A stretch of 64,000 nt of DNA from JAADCS01 sp964473735 (GTDB lineage: Bacteria > Hydrothermota > Hydrothermia > LBFQ01). Below are positions 41,518 to 50,107 of the stretch, in pieces. The DNA is taken from NCBI GenBank assembly GCA_964473735.1, contig CAYYQD010000002.1, forward strand, positions 7,351 through 71,350, in the 5' to 3' direction. How positions within the stretch are numbered: position 1 is the first letter of the stretch; every line of letters starts with the position of its first letter. The translations under genes and the position numbers were made by a program. Below the pieces are notes generated by a model, which saw only the letters and a program-made list of their open reading frames with translations, searched no databases and was not told the origin of the DNA.

Positions 41518-42971
41518 TAACGCTCCTATCCTTCTTCAGGCCGGAGATACCCGCAGAGGTTCCCCGATGGAGGGTCGGAGAGGTCTTACGGGAGATAAAG
41601 AGAGAGAGTCGGCCCTCTCCGTACGGATGGTACCTTAAAGTGAAGGACTCCCCGTCCTACTGGAAGGCCTGGGACGGAAAGAGGATAGTCGTCAGGCTTA
41701 AGGACGGTCATACGCCCGAGGAGGTGTTAGGTGGCCTGCCCTACAGAAAGGCTAAGAATACGCCATCCTACGTCATAACCCTCCCCGATGGCAAACGCGA
41801 CCTATCCTACGTTAAAGCCCTCCTGAACTCTTTGAACTCACACCCCGGTGTCCTCTTCGCCGAACCGATGCTCCTGTACAGAACCGACTACTGGCCGAAC
41901 GACCCCATGCTGGGAACCTACCTGTGGGGGATGTGGGCCATATACGCCGACCGGGCCTGGGACATAACCCGTGGGAACTCCGCGGTTAAGGTGTGCGTCG
42001 TGGATGAGGGTATGGATTACAACCACGAGGACATCAGCGGGAACTACGCCGGAGGGTACGACTTCGTTGAACTGGACTCGGACCCCTACCCCGCCGACGC
42101 CTCGGAGATGCACGGCACCCACGTGGCCGGTACCATAGCCGCCGTTATGAACAACGGCAAGGGGGTAGTGGGTGTGGCACAGGTGGGAATACTCTCCTGT
42201 AGGGCCATGGCGGGTGGGTCCGGAACGAGCGAGGACATAGCCTCCTGCATAAGGTGGTGTGTCTCACAGGGGGCCCGGGTTATAAACATGAGCCTGGGGG
42301 CCTCCGCCCCCGCCTCCGAGATACAGGACGCCGTCATATACGCTACGGACAGTACCGACAGGGGTACAGTTGTGGTGGCCGCCTCCGGAAACGACGGCAT
42401 AAACGGGGTGCTTTACCCCGCTGCCTACCCGCAGGTAATAGCGGTCGGGGCCATAGATACCTTAGGTCAGAGGGCCTACTTCAGCAACTACGGTCCGGAG
42501 CTGGAGCTGGTGGCTCCCGGGAACCTGATAGCCTCCACCGTACCCTTCAACAACGCCTACGCCTACGCCGACGGTACCTCCATGGCCACCCCCCACGTCT
42601 CCGGGGTCGCGGCCCTGATACTCTCCCGGAACCCCAACCTCTCCGCCGACACCGTGAGGGCCATACTGGACGCCACGGCCATAGACATGGGGGAGTACGG
42701 TAAGGATTACTTCTACGGGTACGGCCTCGTGAACGCCTACCTGGCCCTCCTCGCCACCCCTACACCCACCGCCGGTCCTACCCTTACCGGGGCCGTTGAT
42801 GTGGAGGTCTCCGGACGCACGGTCAGGGCCAGCACGGATCGCGGCTCCGTATCCCTGTACTCATCGGGCGGCAGGCTTCTGGCCCGTGGTAGGTCCATCG
42901 TCTTGGAAGTCGGCTCCGGAGTGTATTTCCTGACCGCTAACGGGAAGACCTACAGCCTAATCGTGAGGTGA
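41514..42971 (+). CDS. Subtilisin-like serine protease (S8) with a C-terminal sorting-like domain
   Basis: An exported-type protease of 485 residues. Residues 20-120 are an I9-like propeptide (KRIVVRLKDGHTPEEVLGGL). The triad is Asp in VCVVDEGMDYNHED near 162, His in MHGTHVAGTIA near 200 and Ser in DGTSMATPHVSGVAALI near 354. The last 60 residues after a Pro/Thr linker (TPTPTAGPT) form a small domain with SLYSSGGRLLARG and SGVYFLTANG, like the end of the 22232 protein. A usual signal peptide is not clear at the N-terminus. Confidence 0.92.
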   Translation: MITLLSFFRPEIPAEVPRWRVGEVLREIKRESRPSPYGWYLKVKDSPSYWKAWDGKRIVVRLKDGHTPEEVLGGLPYRKAKNTPSYVITLPDGKRDLSYVKALLNSLNSHPGVLFAEPMLLYRTDYWPNDPMLGTYLWGMWAIYADRAWDITRGNSAVKVCVVDEGMDYNHEDISGNYAGGYDFVELDSDPYPADASEMHGTHVAGTIAAVMNNGKGVVGVAQVGILSCRAMAGGSGTSEDIASCIRWCVSQGARVINMSLGASAPASEIQDAVIYATDSTDRGTVVVAASGNDGINGVLYPAAYPQVIAVGAIDTLGQRAYFSNYGPELELVAPGNLIASTVPFNNAYAYADGTSMATPHVSGVAALILSRNPNLSADTVRAILDATAIDMGEYGKDYFYGYGLVNAYLALLATPTPTAGPTLTGAVDVEVSGRTVRASTDRGSVSLYSSGGRLLARGRSIVLEVGSGVYFLTANGKTYSLIVR

Positions 42972-42974
42972 CCT

Positions 42975-43481
42975 ATGCTCCACCTTCTGTACGCGGGGAT
43001 CTTTGACGACATAAAGCGCATTTACGACACCCTCCGTACCTTCCGGGCCGACGTAGTGCAGGAGGTGAAGTTCGGAAACGTGGTCGTCTATAGGGGGAGC
43101 GTTTATCTTAAGAAGCCGGACCTGTTCCGATGGGAGCTGAACGATCCGGAGGAGTACATCATCGTGGCCCGGGGAGACAGCTCGTGGGTGAAGTATCAGG
43201 GGGAGATATACTCCCAGCCCGTCCCCTACGACCTCAAGTCCCTCCTCATGGGGGACTACTCCGCCCTGCACGTTGAGGAGAGGAGGAGGGGAAGGAGGAT
43301 CATCCTGAAGATAACGAGCGACAGGGTAGGGTACGACTCCCTGCTGGTCTATCTCCGTAGGGACCTGCTTCCGGAGAGGATAGAGGCCTTCAGCGATGAG
43401 GACTACGTGAAGATAACCCTGAAGAACGTCGCCGTCAACGTTGAGGTACCGGACAGCCTGTTCAGGTTGAGCGTTCCCTAA
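42975..43481 (+). CDS. lolA: LolA-like outer-membrane lipoprotein carrier
   Basis: A 168-residue periplasmic lipoprotein chaperone that carries lipoproteins from the inner to the outer membrane. Landmarks are TFRADVVQEVKF, VYRGSVYLKKPDLFRWELND, IIVARGDSSWVKY and a late LKITSDRVGYDSLLVYL. The hydrophobic start LHLLYAGIF is short for a signal peptide. It starts 3 bp after the subtilase stop and is probably in the same operon. With the many lipoproteins in the window, a Lol system is expected. Confidence 0.85.
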   Translation: MLHLLYAGIFDDIKRIYDTLRTFRADVVQEVKFGNVVVYRGSVYLKKPDLFRWELNDPEEYIIVARGDSSWVKYQGEIYSQPVPYDLKSLLMGDYSALHVEERRRGRRIILKITSDRVGYDSLLVYLRRDLLPERIEAFSDEDYVKITLKNVAVNVEVPDSLFRLSVP

Positions 43482-43506
43482 CTTTCCCCCTTAAACTCCC
43501 CTCTCC

Positions 43507-44367
43507 ATGAACAGATTCACAGTGGTGGTGGTGGCCATAGTATCGCTGGCCGCCGGAGTATTCGTAGGTTCCCTCGGGCTCATGTACCTGACCCGGGGTA
43601 AAGGCTCAAAGGAGGAGGTCGCGCGGACGACCGGTAAGACCAAGATAGACACCCTTGAGGTTATCGGGGACGTAGTGATAGCGAAGGAGGACCTGAACGC
43701 GGCCTCCAAGATCCCCGGACTTACCCCGGAGCAGGACCTGAAGAAGGCCCTTGAGAAGATAGCCCTATTCTACAACGCTGCCAAGGAGAAGGGGATAACC
43801 TCTGACCCTCAGGCCAAACGCATGGCCTACTGGGCGGACAAGAGCGTGTACGCCGACCTGTTTTATCAGAAGTACGTCGTTCCCCTCATAAACGTGGATA
43901 CGAACGCCGTGAACGACTACATAAACGCCCACAAGGACGAGTTCTCCAAGGAGATAGCCATGCTCATGGTGGTCTATAAGGACCCAGCTCTGACGGATAC
44001 CCTCCGGAAGCTACTCAAGGACGGCAGCTACGCCGCTAACCTCATGCTGGAGGAGTTCGCCAAGAAGGGGAAGATAGGGGTACAACCCTCCCCTTACCAG
44101 AACTTGGGGCTCGGGAGGTTCGCCATGAACGAGGAGGAGTTCAAGACCCTGAAGGAAGCCAGGGTGGGAGATGTCGTGGGCCCGTTTCAGGTGGCTCCGG
44201 GTACGTACGCCCTCGCCAAGGTCGTGGATATACGTCGTACCAACCTGAAGAAGATAGATCCCAACGTGAAGGGCGTGGTGTATCAGTACCTGATTGATCA
44301 GCGCAAGAGGGAGGTTGAGGACTCCCTGATTAAGGTGTTTGAAAGGAAGTACGCGGGAGGTAAGTGA
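43507..44367 (+). CDS. SurA/PpiC-like periplasmic chaperone, membrane-anchored
   Basis: A 286-residue protein with an N-terminal membrane helix (FTVVVVAIVSLAAGVFVGSLGLM). A SurA N-type helical domain follows (residues 55-150), then a rotamase-like region with YAANLMLEEFAKKGKIG, LGLGRFAMNEEEFKTL and GDVVGPFQVAPGTYALAKV, which matches the parvulin core but is degenerate. It overlaps the next gene (a complete SurA-like protein) by 4 bp. A weak TAAACT box lies 9 bases before the ATG. It is likely an outer-membrane-protein chaperone. Confidence 0.75.
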   Translation: MNRFTVVVVAIVSLAAGVFVGSLGLMYLTRGKGSKEEVARTTGKTKIDTLEVIGDVVIAKEDLNAASKIPGLTPEQDLKKALEKIALFYNAAKEKGITSDPQAKRMAYWADKSVYADLFYQKYVVPLINVDTNAVNDYINAHKDEFSKEIAMLMVVYKDPALTDTLRKLLKDGSYAANLMLEEFAKKGKIGVQPSPYQNLGLGRFAMNEEEFKTLKEARVGDVVGPFQVAPGTYALAKVVDIRRTNLKKIDPNVKGVVYQYLIDQRKREVEDSLIKVFERKYAGGK

Positions 44368-45596
44368 TGCTTTTACTGTTGGCCGTGCAGCTGGATACCC
44401 TGGATAGGGTGGCGGCGGTGGTGGATGACAGGGCCATCTGGATGTCCGACGTGGACGAGAGGGCCTTACTTTACGCTTCCACCTACGGGATACCCCCGGA
44501 CCAGCTTCCATCCCTCCGCAGGGAGGTACTCCAGCAGATGGTTAATACCGAGCTCCTGTACCTGAAGATAAGGGAGGACACCTTAATCCACGTGAGCGAG
44601 GACGAGGTGGAGAGGGCAATAGACATGCAGATACAACAGATAAAGGGGAACCTAAGCGATGAGGAGTTTGAGAGGAAGCTCAAGGAGGCCGGTTTTACCC
44701 TTGAGGCCTACCGACGGTACCTGAGGGACGACATCCGCAAGACCCTCTACATTCAGAAGTACGTAGAGATGAGGATAAAACCCCGGGTGAAGGTAAGCGA
44801 CGAGGAGGTGGATAAGGCCTACGAAAAGCTGGCCGACTCCCTGGCCACGCCCCCGGAGTTCAAACTCGCCGTCATAACCTTGATGGTAAAACCTTCGGCC
44901 TCCGCAGAGCAGGAGTACTACAACAGGGCAAAGAACATCTACAGACAGCTCAAGAGGGGAGCCGGATGGGAGGAGATGGTTCAGAAGTACTCCGACGACA
45001 GGGAGAGCGCTCGCATAGGAGGGGACTTAGGCATAGTACCCAAGAACGCCCTGCCACCCAACTTCGTTAAGGAGATAGAGAAGACCCCCGAGGGTGGCTA
45101 TACCAAACCTTTGAGGGGGCCTCAGGGGTACCACATCTTCTACGTTAAGGGGAAGAGGGAGGACGCCTTCCTATTGGCACACATCTTAGTTAAGGTAAGC
45201 CCCTCCGAGGCGGACGTCAAACGTGTGATGAGAAAGGCTAAGGGTATAGTGAAGAAGATCAAAGCCGGGTACTCCTTCGCGAAGCTGGCTCGGAGGTACT
45301 CCGACGACCCAGTGTCCAGACAGAACGGTGGGGAGATCGGATGGGTGAGCGCCCGCGCCCTACCACCGGACATAGTTGAGAAGCTCAAGGGGGCCAAACC
45401 CGGCGAGGTGGTGGGTCCCATACCCACGCCCGATGGCACCATGATAAACATCTTCAAGGTGTTAGACGTGCATGAGGGCCAGAGACCCACGAGAGCACAG
45501 GTTAAACAGATACTCCTGCAGCGCAAGATAGAGGAGGAGCTGAACAAGCTGGTGGAAGAGGCTAAAAAGGAGTACTACGTGAAGGTCTATATCTGA
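44364..45596 (+). CDS. SurA-like peptidyl-prolyl isomerase with two parvulin domains
   Basis: A 410-residue periplasmic chaperone. Residues 1-20 are a short signal (LLLLAVQLDTLDRVAAVV), 20-150 the SurA N-domain (LRREVLQQMVNTELLYLKIRED). Parvulin domain 1 (170-270) contains SDDRESARIGGDLGIVP and GGYTKPLRGPQGYHIFYV. Domain 2 (270-375) contains ARRYSDDPVSRQNGGEIGWV and GEVVGPIPTPDG. This is the full SurA layout. It helps fold outer-membrane barrels, fitting the many barrel genes here. Confidence 0.9.
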   Translation: MMLLLLAVQLDTLDRVAAVVDDRAIWMSDVDERALLYASTYGIPPDQLPSLRREVLQQMVNTELLYLKIREDTLIHVSEDEVERAIDMQIQQIKGNLSDEEFERKLKEAGFTLEAYRRYLRDDIRKTLYIQKYVEMRIKPRVKVSDEEVDKAYEKLADSLATPPEFKLAVITLMVKPSASAEQEYYNRAKNIYRQLKRGAGWEEMVQKYSDDRESARIGGDLGIVPKNALPPNFVKEIEKTPEGGYTKPLRGPQGYHIFYVKGKREDAFLLAHILVKVSPSEADVKRVMRKAKGIVKKIKAGYSFAKLARRYSDDPVSRQNGGEIGWVSARALPPDIVEKLKGAKPGEVVGPIPTPDGTMINIFKVLDVHEGQRPTRAQVKQILLQRKIEEELNKLVEEAKKEYYVKVYI

Positions 45597-45611
45597 TTGA
45601 CTTCCGGGTGT

Positions 45612-45640
45612 AAAAAAAGGGGGGCGTACGCCCCCCTATT
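45612..45640 (-). terminator. Intrinsic terminator of the por operon
   Basis: A perfect palindrome GGGGGGCGT-ACGCCCCCC (45619-45636) is followed on the minus strand by a run of T (complement of 45612-45618). It may also weakly serve the plus-strand surA-like gene ending at 45596. The design equals that of the terminator near 22200. Confidence 0.88.
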
Positions 45641-45657
45641 TCTGTGTAGCACCGTCC

Positions 45658-46605
45658 CTATATGGTGCTGCGCACCGTCCTTCTCGCCTCCTCGGGCAGG
45701 TAGCCGTGCGTGGCCTCGTGCTTTCTCACCAGACTCTCCCACTGGTGCTCAACGAACCTCTGCACGTACGAGAGCCTCTCGGGGTCCTTGAGAACGGGCC
45801 TGAACCTCCCCTGGAGCTTGAAGTACTCCTCAACCGGAAGGCCCTTAGGCCAGTGGGTTATGGTGTAAAGCTCTCCGTCCTCTATCTCGTAGAGGGGGAA
45901 GATCTTGGTCTCAACGGCAAGACGGGCTATCCTGACCGAAAGGTGTGAGGCCATCTTCCACCCCGGAGGGCACGGTGAGAAGACGTGTATGAAGCGGAAC
46001 CCCTTTATCTGGGAGGCCTTCTTCAGCTTGCTGATGAAGTCGTCCGGGAAGGCTATGCTGGCCGTGGCGGCGTAGGGTACCCTGTGAGCCGCCAGTATCT
46101 CCATCATGTTCTTCTTGGGCCTGTCCTCCGGCCTCTCGTCCGGCGTGGTGGTGGTCCATGCACCTACGGGCGTTGAGGAGGACCTCTGTATTCCCGTGTT
46201 CATGTAAGCCTCGTTGTCGTAGGTGACGTATATTATGTTCTCGTTCCTCTCGGCGGCTCCGGAGAGGGCCTGAAGACCTATGTCAAAGGTACCCCCGTCA
46301 CCGGCCCACGCTACGACGTTGACGTCGTGCATTCCCTTCATGTCAAGGGCGGCCCTTATACCGGTAGCGGCTATGGCCGCCGTCTCAAAGGCCGTGTGGA
46401 ATACGGGTATCTGAAGGGCGTGCTGGGGCCATGCCCCGTCTATCACGCTCCAGCAGGATGCCGGTATCACGAATACCGTCTTAGGCCCTAAGGCCTTAAG
46501 CGCCAGACGTGCGGCTATGGTGGCACCGCACCCCTGACACGCCAAATGACCCGAATAGAGCAGGTCGTTCTCGTTGGGTTTTACCTCTACCCATGCCCAG
46601 CTCAT
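45658..46605 (-). CDS. porB: Pyruvate:ferredoxin oxidoreductase beta subunit
   Basis: The thiamine-diphosphate-binding subunit, 315 residues. Iron-sulfur/TPP landmarks are GHLACQGCGATIAARLALKA near residue 20, CWSVIDGAWP near 55, and the TPP motif WAGDGGTFDIGLQALSGAAERN followed by YVTYDNEAYMNTG. These match PorB of the four-subunit enzymes. The ATG overlaps the porA stop by 4 bp. It is the last gene before the strong terminator. The 2-oxoacid could also be another one; pyruvate is the best guess from the alpha subunit. Confidence 0.93.
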   Translation of the reverse strand: MSWAWVEVKPNENDLLYSGHLACQGCGATIAARLALKALGPKTVFVIPASCWSVIDGAWPQHALQIPVFHTAFETAAIAATGIRAALDMKGMHDVNVVAWAGDGGTFDIGLQALSGAAERNENIIYVTYDNEAYMNTGIQRSSSTPVGAWTTTTPDERPEDRPKKNMMEILAAHRVPYAATASIAFPDDFISKLKKASQIKGFRFIHVFSPCPPGWKMASHLSVRIARLAVETKIFPLYEIEDGELYTITHWPKGLPVEEYFKLQGRFRPVLKDPERLSYVQRFVEHQWESLVRKHEATHGYLPEEARRTVRSTI

Positions 46606-47777
46606 ACTCTTACCCCCTTCCAGATTATGTTGCCTTCCATCTCCTCTCTCCCCTTCATATCCTCGTATATGTCTATGATGTCCTGCGGACGGATGTCCCT
46701 ACCTCCGAGCCCGGCAACGTAGCCGAAGATGGGAGGCCTATCCTTGGCACCGTACATGGCCGCCTTGGTCTCCATATAGAAGATGCCGGAGTGACCGAAG
46801 GAGACGTTCCTGTCTATCACGGCCACCTTCTTACGACCGCTAAGTACCCTACGGACGTCCTCTACGGGGAAGGGCCTGAAGAGCTTTATCTTCATTATGC
46901 CCACCTTCTCACCCCGTTCGCGGAGCTTGGCCACGGCGTACTTGGCCGTAGTGGTGGTACTTCCGGCTAAGACGAGGACGTAGTCCGCATCGTCCAACAT
47001 GAACTCCTCAACCGTATCGTACTTACGACCGAACATGTCGGCGAAGAGGTCCGTCTCCTCCTTGAACACCTTCAGGGCCTCCTCGTGGGCCTTCTGGATG
47101 TTGTACCGGAACTCCATGTAGTAGTCCGGACGGGCGAAGGCGCCTATGGCTCTGGGATCGTCAAAGTTTATGGCGTTGGGATGGTGGTAGGGTGGCAGGA
47201 ACTCGTCCACCAGCTCCTGCGGGTAGACCTCAACCGGCTCGGAGGTGTGCGAGAGGATAAAGGCGTCCAGTACCAGCATGGTGGGTAGATACACCCTCTC
47301 CGCTATCTTGAAGGCTAAGATAGTGCTGTCAAGGACCTCCTGGTTGGACTCGTTGTATATCTGGATCCAGCCCGTATCCCTCTGGGCTAAGGAGTCCGTC
47401 TGCTCCGTCCAGATGTTCCACGATGGGGCCAGAGCCCTGTTCACGTTGGCCAGAACTACGGGTGCCCTCGCCCCAACTGCCCAGTGCAACATCTCGTGCA
47501 TCAGTGCCAGCCCCTGCGAGGCCGTAGCCGTAAAGGACCTCGCTCCAGCAAGAGAGGAAGCTATGACGGCGGATATGGCGGAGTGCTCGGATTCAACGGT
47601 GATAAACCGGGCCTTGAGCTCCCCTGTAGCCGTCATGTCGGCCAGCTTCTCCGCGATCGTGGTCTGGGGGGTGATGGGGTAGGCGGAGATCACCTCCACC
47701 CTCGCCAGCTTTACGCCGTACGCTACGGCGTAGTTCCCCTTTAAAACCGTGTAGGTGCTTTGTTCCAGCAGTTTCAT
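46602..47777 (-). CDS. porA: Pyruvate:ferredoxin oxidoreductase alpha subunit
   Basis: A 391-residue PorA-type subunit. Domain I includes YAVAYGVKLARVEVISAYPITPQTT with the YPITPQT motif, and ESEHSAISAVIASSLAGARSFTATASQGLALM. Domain II starts ADYVLVLAGSTTTTAKYAV and contains KLFRPFPVEDVRRVL. It makes acetyl-CoA, CO2 and reduced ferredoxin with PorB, PorG and the ferredoxin domain encoded just upstream. An 25-bp gap with an AGGAGGG site separates it from the upstream flavoprotein gene. Confidence 0.93.
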   Translation of the reverse strand: MKLLEQSTYTVLKGNYAVAYGVKLARVEVISAYPITPQTTIAEKLADMTATGELKARFITVESEHSAISAVIASSLAGARSFTATASQGLALMHEMLHWAVGARAPVVLANVNRALAPSWNIWTEQTDSLAQRDTGWIQIYNESNQEVLDSTILAFKIAERVYLPTMLVLDAFILSHTSEPVEVYPQELVDEFLPPYHHPNAINFDDPRAIGAFARPDYYMEFRYNIQKAHEEALKVFKEETDLFADMFGRKYDTVEEFMLDDADYVLVLAGSTTTTAKYAVAKLRERGEKVGIMKIKLFRPFPVEDVRRVLSGRKKVAVIDRNVSFGHSGIFYMETKAAMYGAKDRPPIFGYVAGLGGRDIRPQDIIDIYEDMKGREEMEGNIIWKGVRV

Positions 47778-47802
47778 TCTGCCCTCCTGTTTCTAAATCC
47801 TA

Positions 47803-49437
47803 TCAAAACTCCCTTTCCCTCACCATGTCTATAACACCCCTCGGACACTCCTCGGAGCACACGCCGCACCCCTTGCAGTACTCGTAATCCACCTTCGGGC
47901 GGCCGTGGACCCACTTTATGGTGTAGTCGGGACAGAAGACGTAACAGTTCCCGCAGGCGTTACAGAAGCCGCAGGAGAAACACCTCTCCGCCTCCTTCAT
48001 GGCCAGCTCCTGCGTGTAGCCTATGACCTCCTCCCGGGTTAGGGACCTAACCCTCTCATCCACGGAGAGCTTCAGCTCCGGCACCCTCGGGGCGGTCGGG
48101 AAGTAGTCGGTTATTATCCTGTCGTAGCCCACCACCTCCGGGAAGGTCTCGGGGGTGTAGGTCCTGCCCTTCAGGTAGGCGTCTATTGAGGCCGCAGCCA
48201 CACGTCCGGAGTATACGATATTCACCACGGGCGAGGGCCCGAGTACGACCTCTCCGGCGGCGAAGACCCCCTCAAGGGGTGTGGTGGAGTCCTTACGGTT
48301 GGCTTTCACGTACCCACCTTCGGTTATCTCCTCGGGGAGGAAGGAGGTTTCAACCTTCCCCTCGTAGGCATAAAAGACCTCGTTGAAGGTCATTCCGTGC
48401 TCCGTACCGGCCACCGGCTCCCCGTCCTCGGATTCGGATACGGTGAGGTCAACCATACCGTTCACCCTTTGCGCCTTCACAGGCATCTCACCGAAGAAGA
48501 ACTTTACGCCCTCCTCCTCGGCCATGGCAAGGGTCTGCCTCTCGTGGAAGGGTACGGTTATCTTGCCGGAGGGGTATATGACGAAGGGGTCGGCCCCTAA
48601 TCTCTTGAGGACGCGGGCGACCTCAAAGGCCGTGCCTCCGTCCCCGACCACGGCCACCTTGCCGGAGATCTCCGGTCTCTTGCCGGCCCGGACGTCTTTG
48701 AGCAGGTCCCTACCGGACTTCAGTACCTCTGCACCGGGGAAGGTGGGCTTCACCTCCGCGGAAGAGCCGTGGGCTAAGAGAACGGCGTCGTACTTCGTCC
48801 TCAACTCGTCAAAGGGTACGTCCTTACCCACCTCAACGCCGGTTACGAACTTCACTCCCATCTTCTCAAGGGCGGCCACCTCCGCCTCAAGGACGGCTAA
48901 GGGCAGCCTGTACTCGGGAACGGCGTAGCGCAGGTACCCCCCAACCTCGGGGTTGCGGTCGTACACCACCACCTCGTGCCCCTTGGACCTGAGGTAGTAG
49001 GCCGCCGAAAGGCCAGCGAGCCCGCCGCCGACTATGGCCACCCTCTTGCCCGTCTCTCTCCTTGGAGGCTTACCCTTCTTGTCAAGGTAGTAATCCCCCA
49101 CGAACCTCTCCAGCTGCTTTATAGAGATGGGCTCGTCGTACCTCCCTCTGTTGCAGGAGAGCTCACACGGAGCGTGGCACAGACGACCGGTTATGGAGGG
49201 GAAGGGGTTGTTCCTGTGGAGCAGGTTGGCGGCCATATCCAGATCCCCCTTGACTAAGGAGTCTATGAAGTGGGGTATGAGGACCTTCGTGGGGCAGGTC
49301 ATGGTACAGGGGGCGGACTTGTTCTTTATCACCGGCTTATAGCTCCTCCACCCACCCGTAGGGTTCTCAAGGGTGGTGGTCAGGGTAATAGGAGATATGG
49401 GAAGCTCCGAAGCCTTGAAGTCGTACTTCTTGGCCAT
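47803..49437 (-). CDS. GltD-like flavoprotein fused to a two-cluster ferredoxin domain, por operon
   Basis: A 544-residue protein. Residues 40-115 carry the N-terminal iron-sulfur ligand pattern of GltD (CTMTCPTK, CHAPCELSC). Two nucleotide-binding motifs follow: FAD at RVAIVGGGLAGLSAAYYL near 133 and NAD(P)H at KVAVVGDGGTAFEVARVL near 263. The C-terminus has two 4Fe-4S motifs (CFSCGFCNACGNC, CKGCGVCSEECPRG), the latter being the usual PorD delta-type ferredoxin. It takes the place of porD in a porG-this-porA-porB operon, and could link pyruvate oxidation directly to NAD(P)H. Confidence 0.85.
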   Translation of the reverse strand: MAKKYDFKASELPISPITLTTTLENPTGGWRSYKPVIKNKSAPCTMTCPTKVLIPHFIDSLVKGDLDMAANLLHRNNPFPSITGRLCHAPCELSCNRGRYDEPISIKQLERFVGDYYLDKKGKPPRRETGKRVAIVGGGLAGLSAAYYLRSKGHEVVVYDRNPEVGGYLRYAVPEYRLPLAVLEAEVAALEKMGVKFVTGVEVGKDVPFDELRTKYDAVLLAHGSSAEVKPTFPGAEVLKSGRDLLKDVRAGKRPEISGKVAVVGDGGTAFEVARVLKRLGADPFVIYPSGKITVPFHERQTLAMAEEEGVKFFFGEMPVKAQRVNGMVDLTVSESEDGEPVAGTEHGMTFNEVFYAYEGKVETSFLPEEITEGGYVKANRKDSTTPLEGVFAAGEVVLGPSPVVNIVYSGRVAAASIDAYLKGRTYTPETFPEVVGYDRIITDYFPTAPRVPELKLSVDERVRSLTREEVIGYTQELAMKEAERCFSCGFCNACGNCYVFCPDYTIKWVHGRPKVDYEYCKGCGVCSEECPRGVIDMVREREF

Positions 49438-49438
49438 C

Positions 49439-50020
49439 TTACACCTCCTGAGGTATCAGAATCTTAGTGCTCTCGTAGGCCTCGCGCGCGGCCGCGGCGT
49501 TCTCCTCCGGTTTTATGGGTACGCCCTCCTTTATGGCCGCCAGGAGGTTCTCAAGGGAAGGCTGTCCGAAGGCCCGGGCGAAGGCGCCCAGGATGGCCGT
49601 ATTCACTATGGGGGTCATCTTGCTACCGAGACGGTGTTTTATGGCTATGGACGTAGCATCCACCGTAGCCACCCTGTACGTAGGCGGTATTCCCACCTCC
49701 TCAACTATCTCCTCCGGGGACTGCGGGGTATTGACCACGATCCAGCCTCCCGGTTTCAGGCCCTCCATGACGTTTACGGCCGTAAGGAGGGTGGGATCTA
49801 ACACGATTATGTGGTCCGGCTCGTAGATGTTGGTACGTACGAAGAGGCTTCCGGGGTCCCCAACGCGCACGAAAGCGGCGACCGGAGCGCCGCGCCTCTC
49901 CACACCAAAGTGGGGGAAAGACTGTATGTACTTCCCCTCTTTAAAAAAGGCTTGAGCAAGGATCTCGGAGGCTACTACGGCCCCCTGTCCTCCACGACCG
50001 TGGATCCTGATTTCTATCAT
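49439..50020 (-). CDS. porG: Pyruvate:ferredoxin oxidoreductase gamma subunit
   Basis: A 193-residue PorG-type subunit starting IEIRIHGRGGQGAVVASEILAQA, followed by SFPHFGVERRGAPVAAFVRVG, the family's hallmark. It is the first gene of the por operon. Its ATG has a Shine-Dalgarno site (GGAGG) and a TATAAT at 50043-50048, 22 bases upstream, so this transcript has a normal leader, in contrast to most genes here. Confidence 0.93.
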   Translation of the reverse strand: MIEIRIHGRGGQGAVVASEILAQAFFKEGKYIQSFPHFGVERRGAPVAAFVRVGDPGSLFVRTNIYEPDHIIVLDPTLLTAVNVMEGLKPGGWIVVNTPQSPEEIVEEVGIPPTYRVATVDATSIAIKHRLGSKMTPIVNTAILGAFARAFGQPSLENLLAAIKEGVPIKPEENAAAAREAYESTKILIPQEV

Positions 50021-50042
50021 ACTCGTTCCTCCTTGGTCTCAT

Positions 50043-50048
50043 ATTATA
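50043..50048 (-). promoter_or_regulatory. -10 box TATAAT of the por operon
   Basis: Minus strand, 22 bases before ATG 50020 with a Shine-Dalgarno in between; a leadered exception. Confidence 0.55.
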
Positions 50049-50090
50049 CACTGGTAAGGCACCCCGTTTCCGGACGCATGCAGTACGCTC

Positions 50091-50107
50091 CTCCGTAAAA
50101 TACGGAG
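50091..50107 (+). promoter_or_regulatory. Palindromic -10 region of the TonB receptor gene
   Basis: CTCCGTA-AAA-TACGGAG, perfect 7-bp arms around TAAAAT at 50096-50101. The last base is the G of the GTG start at 50107 (gap 5). Confidence 0.6.
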
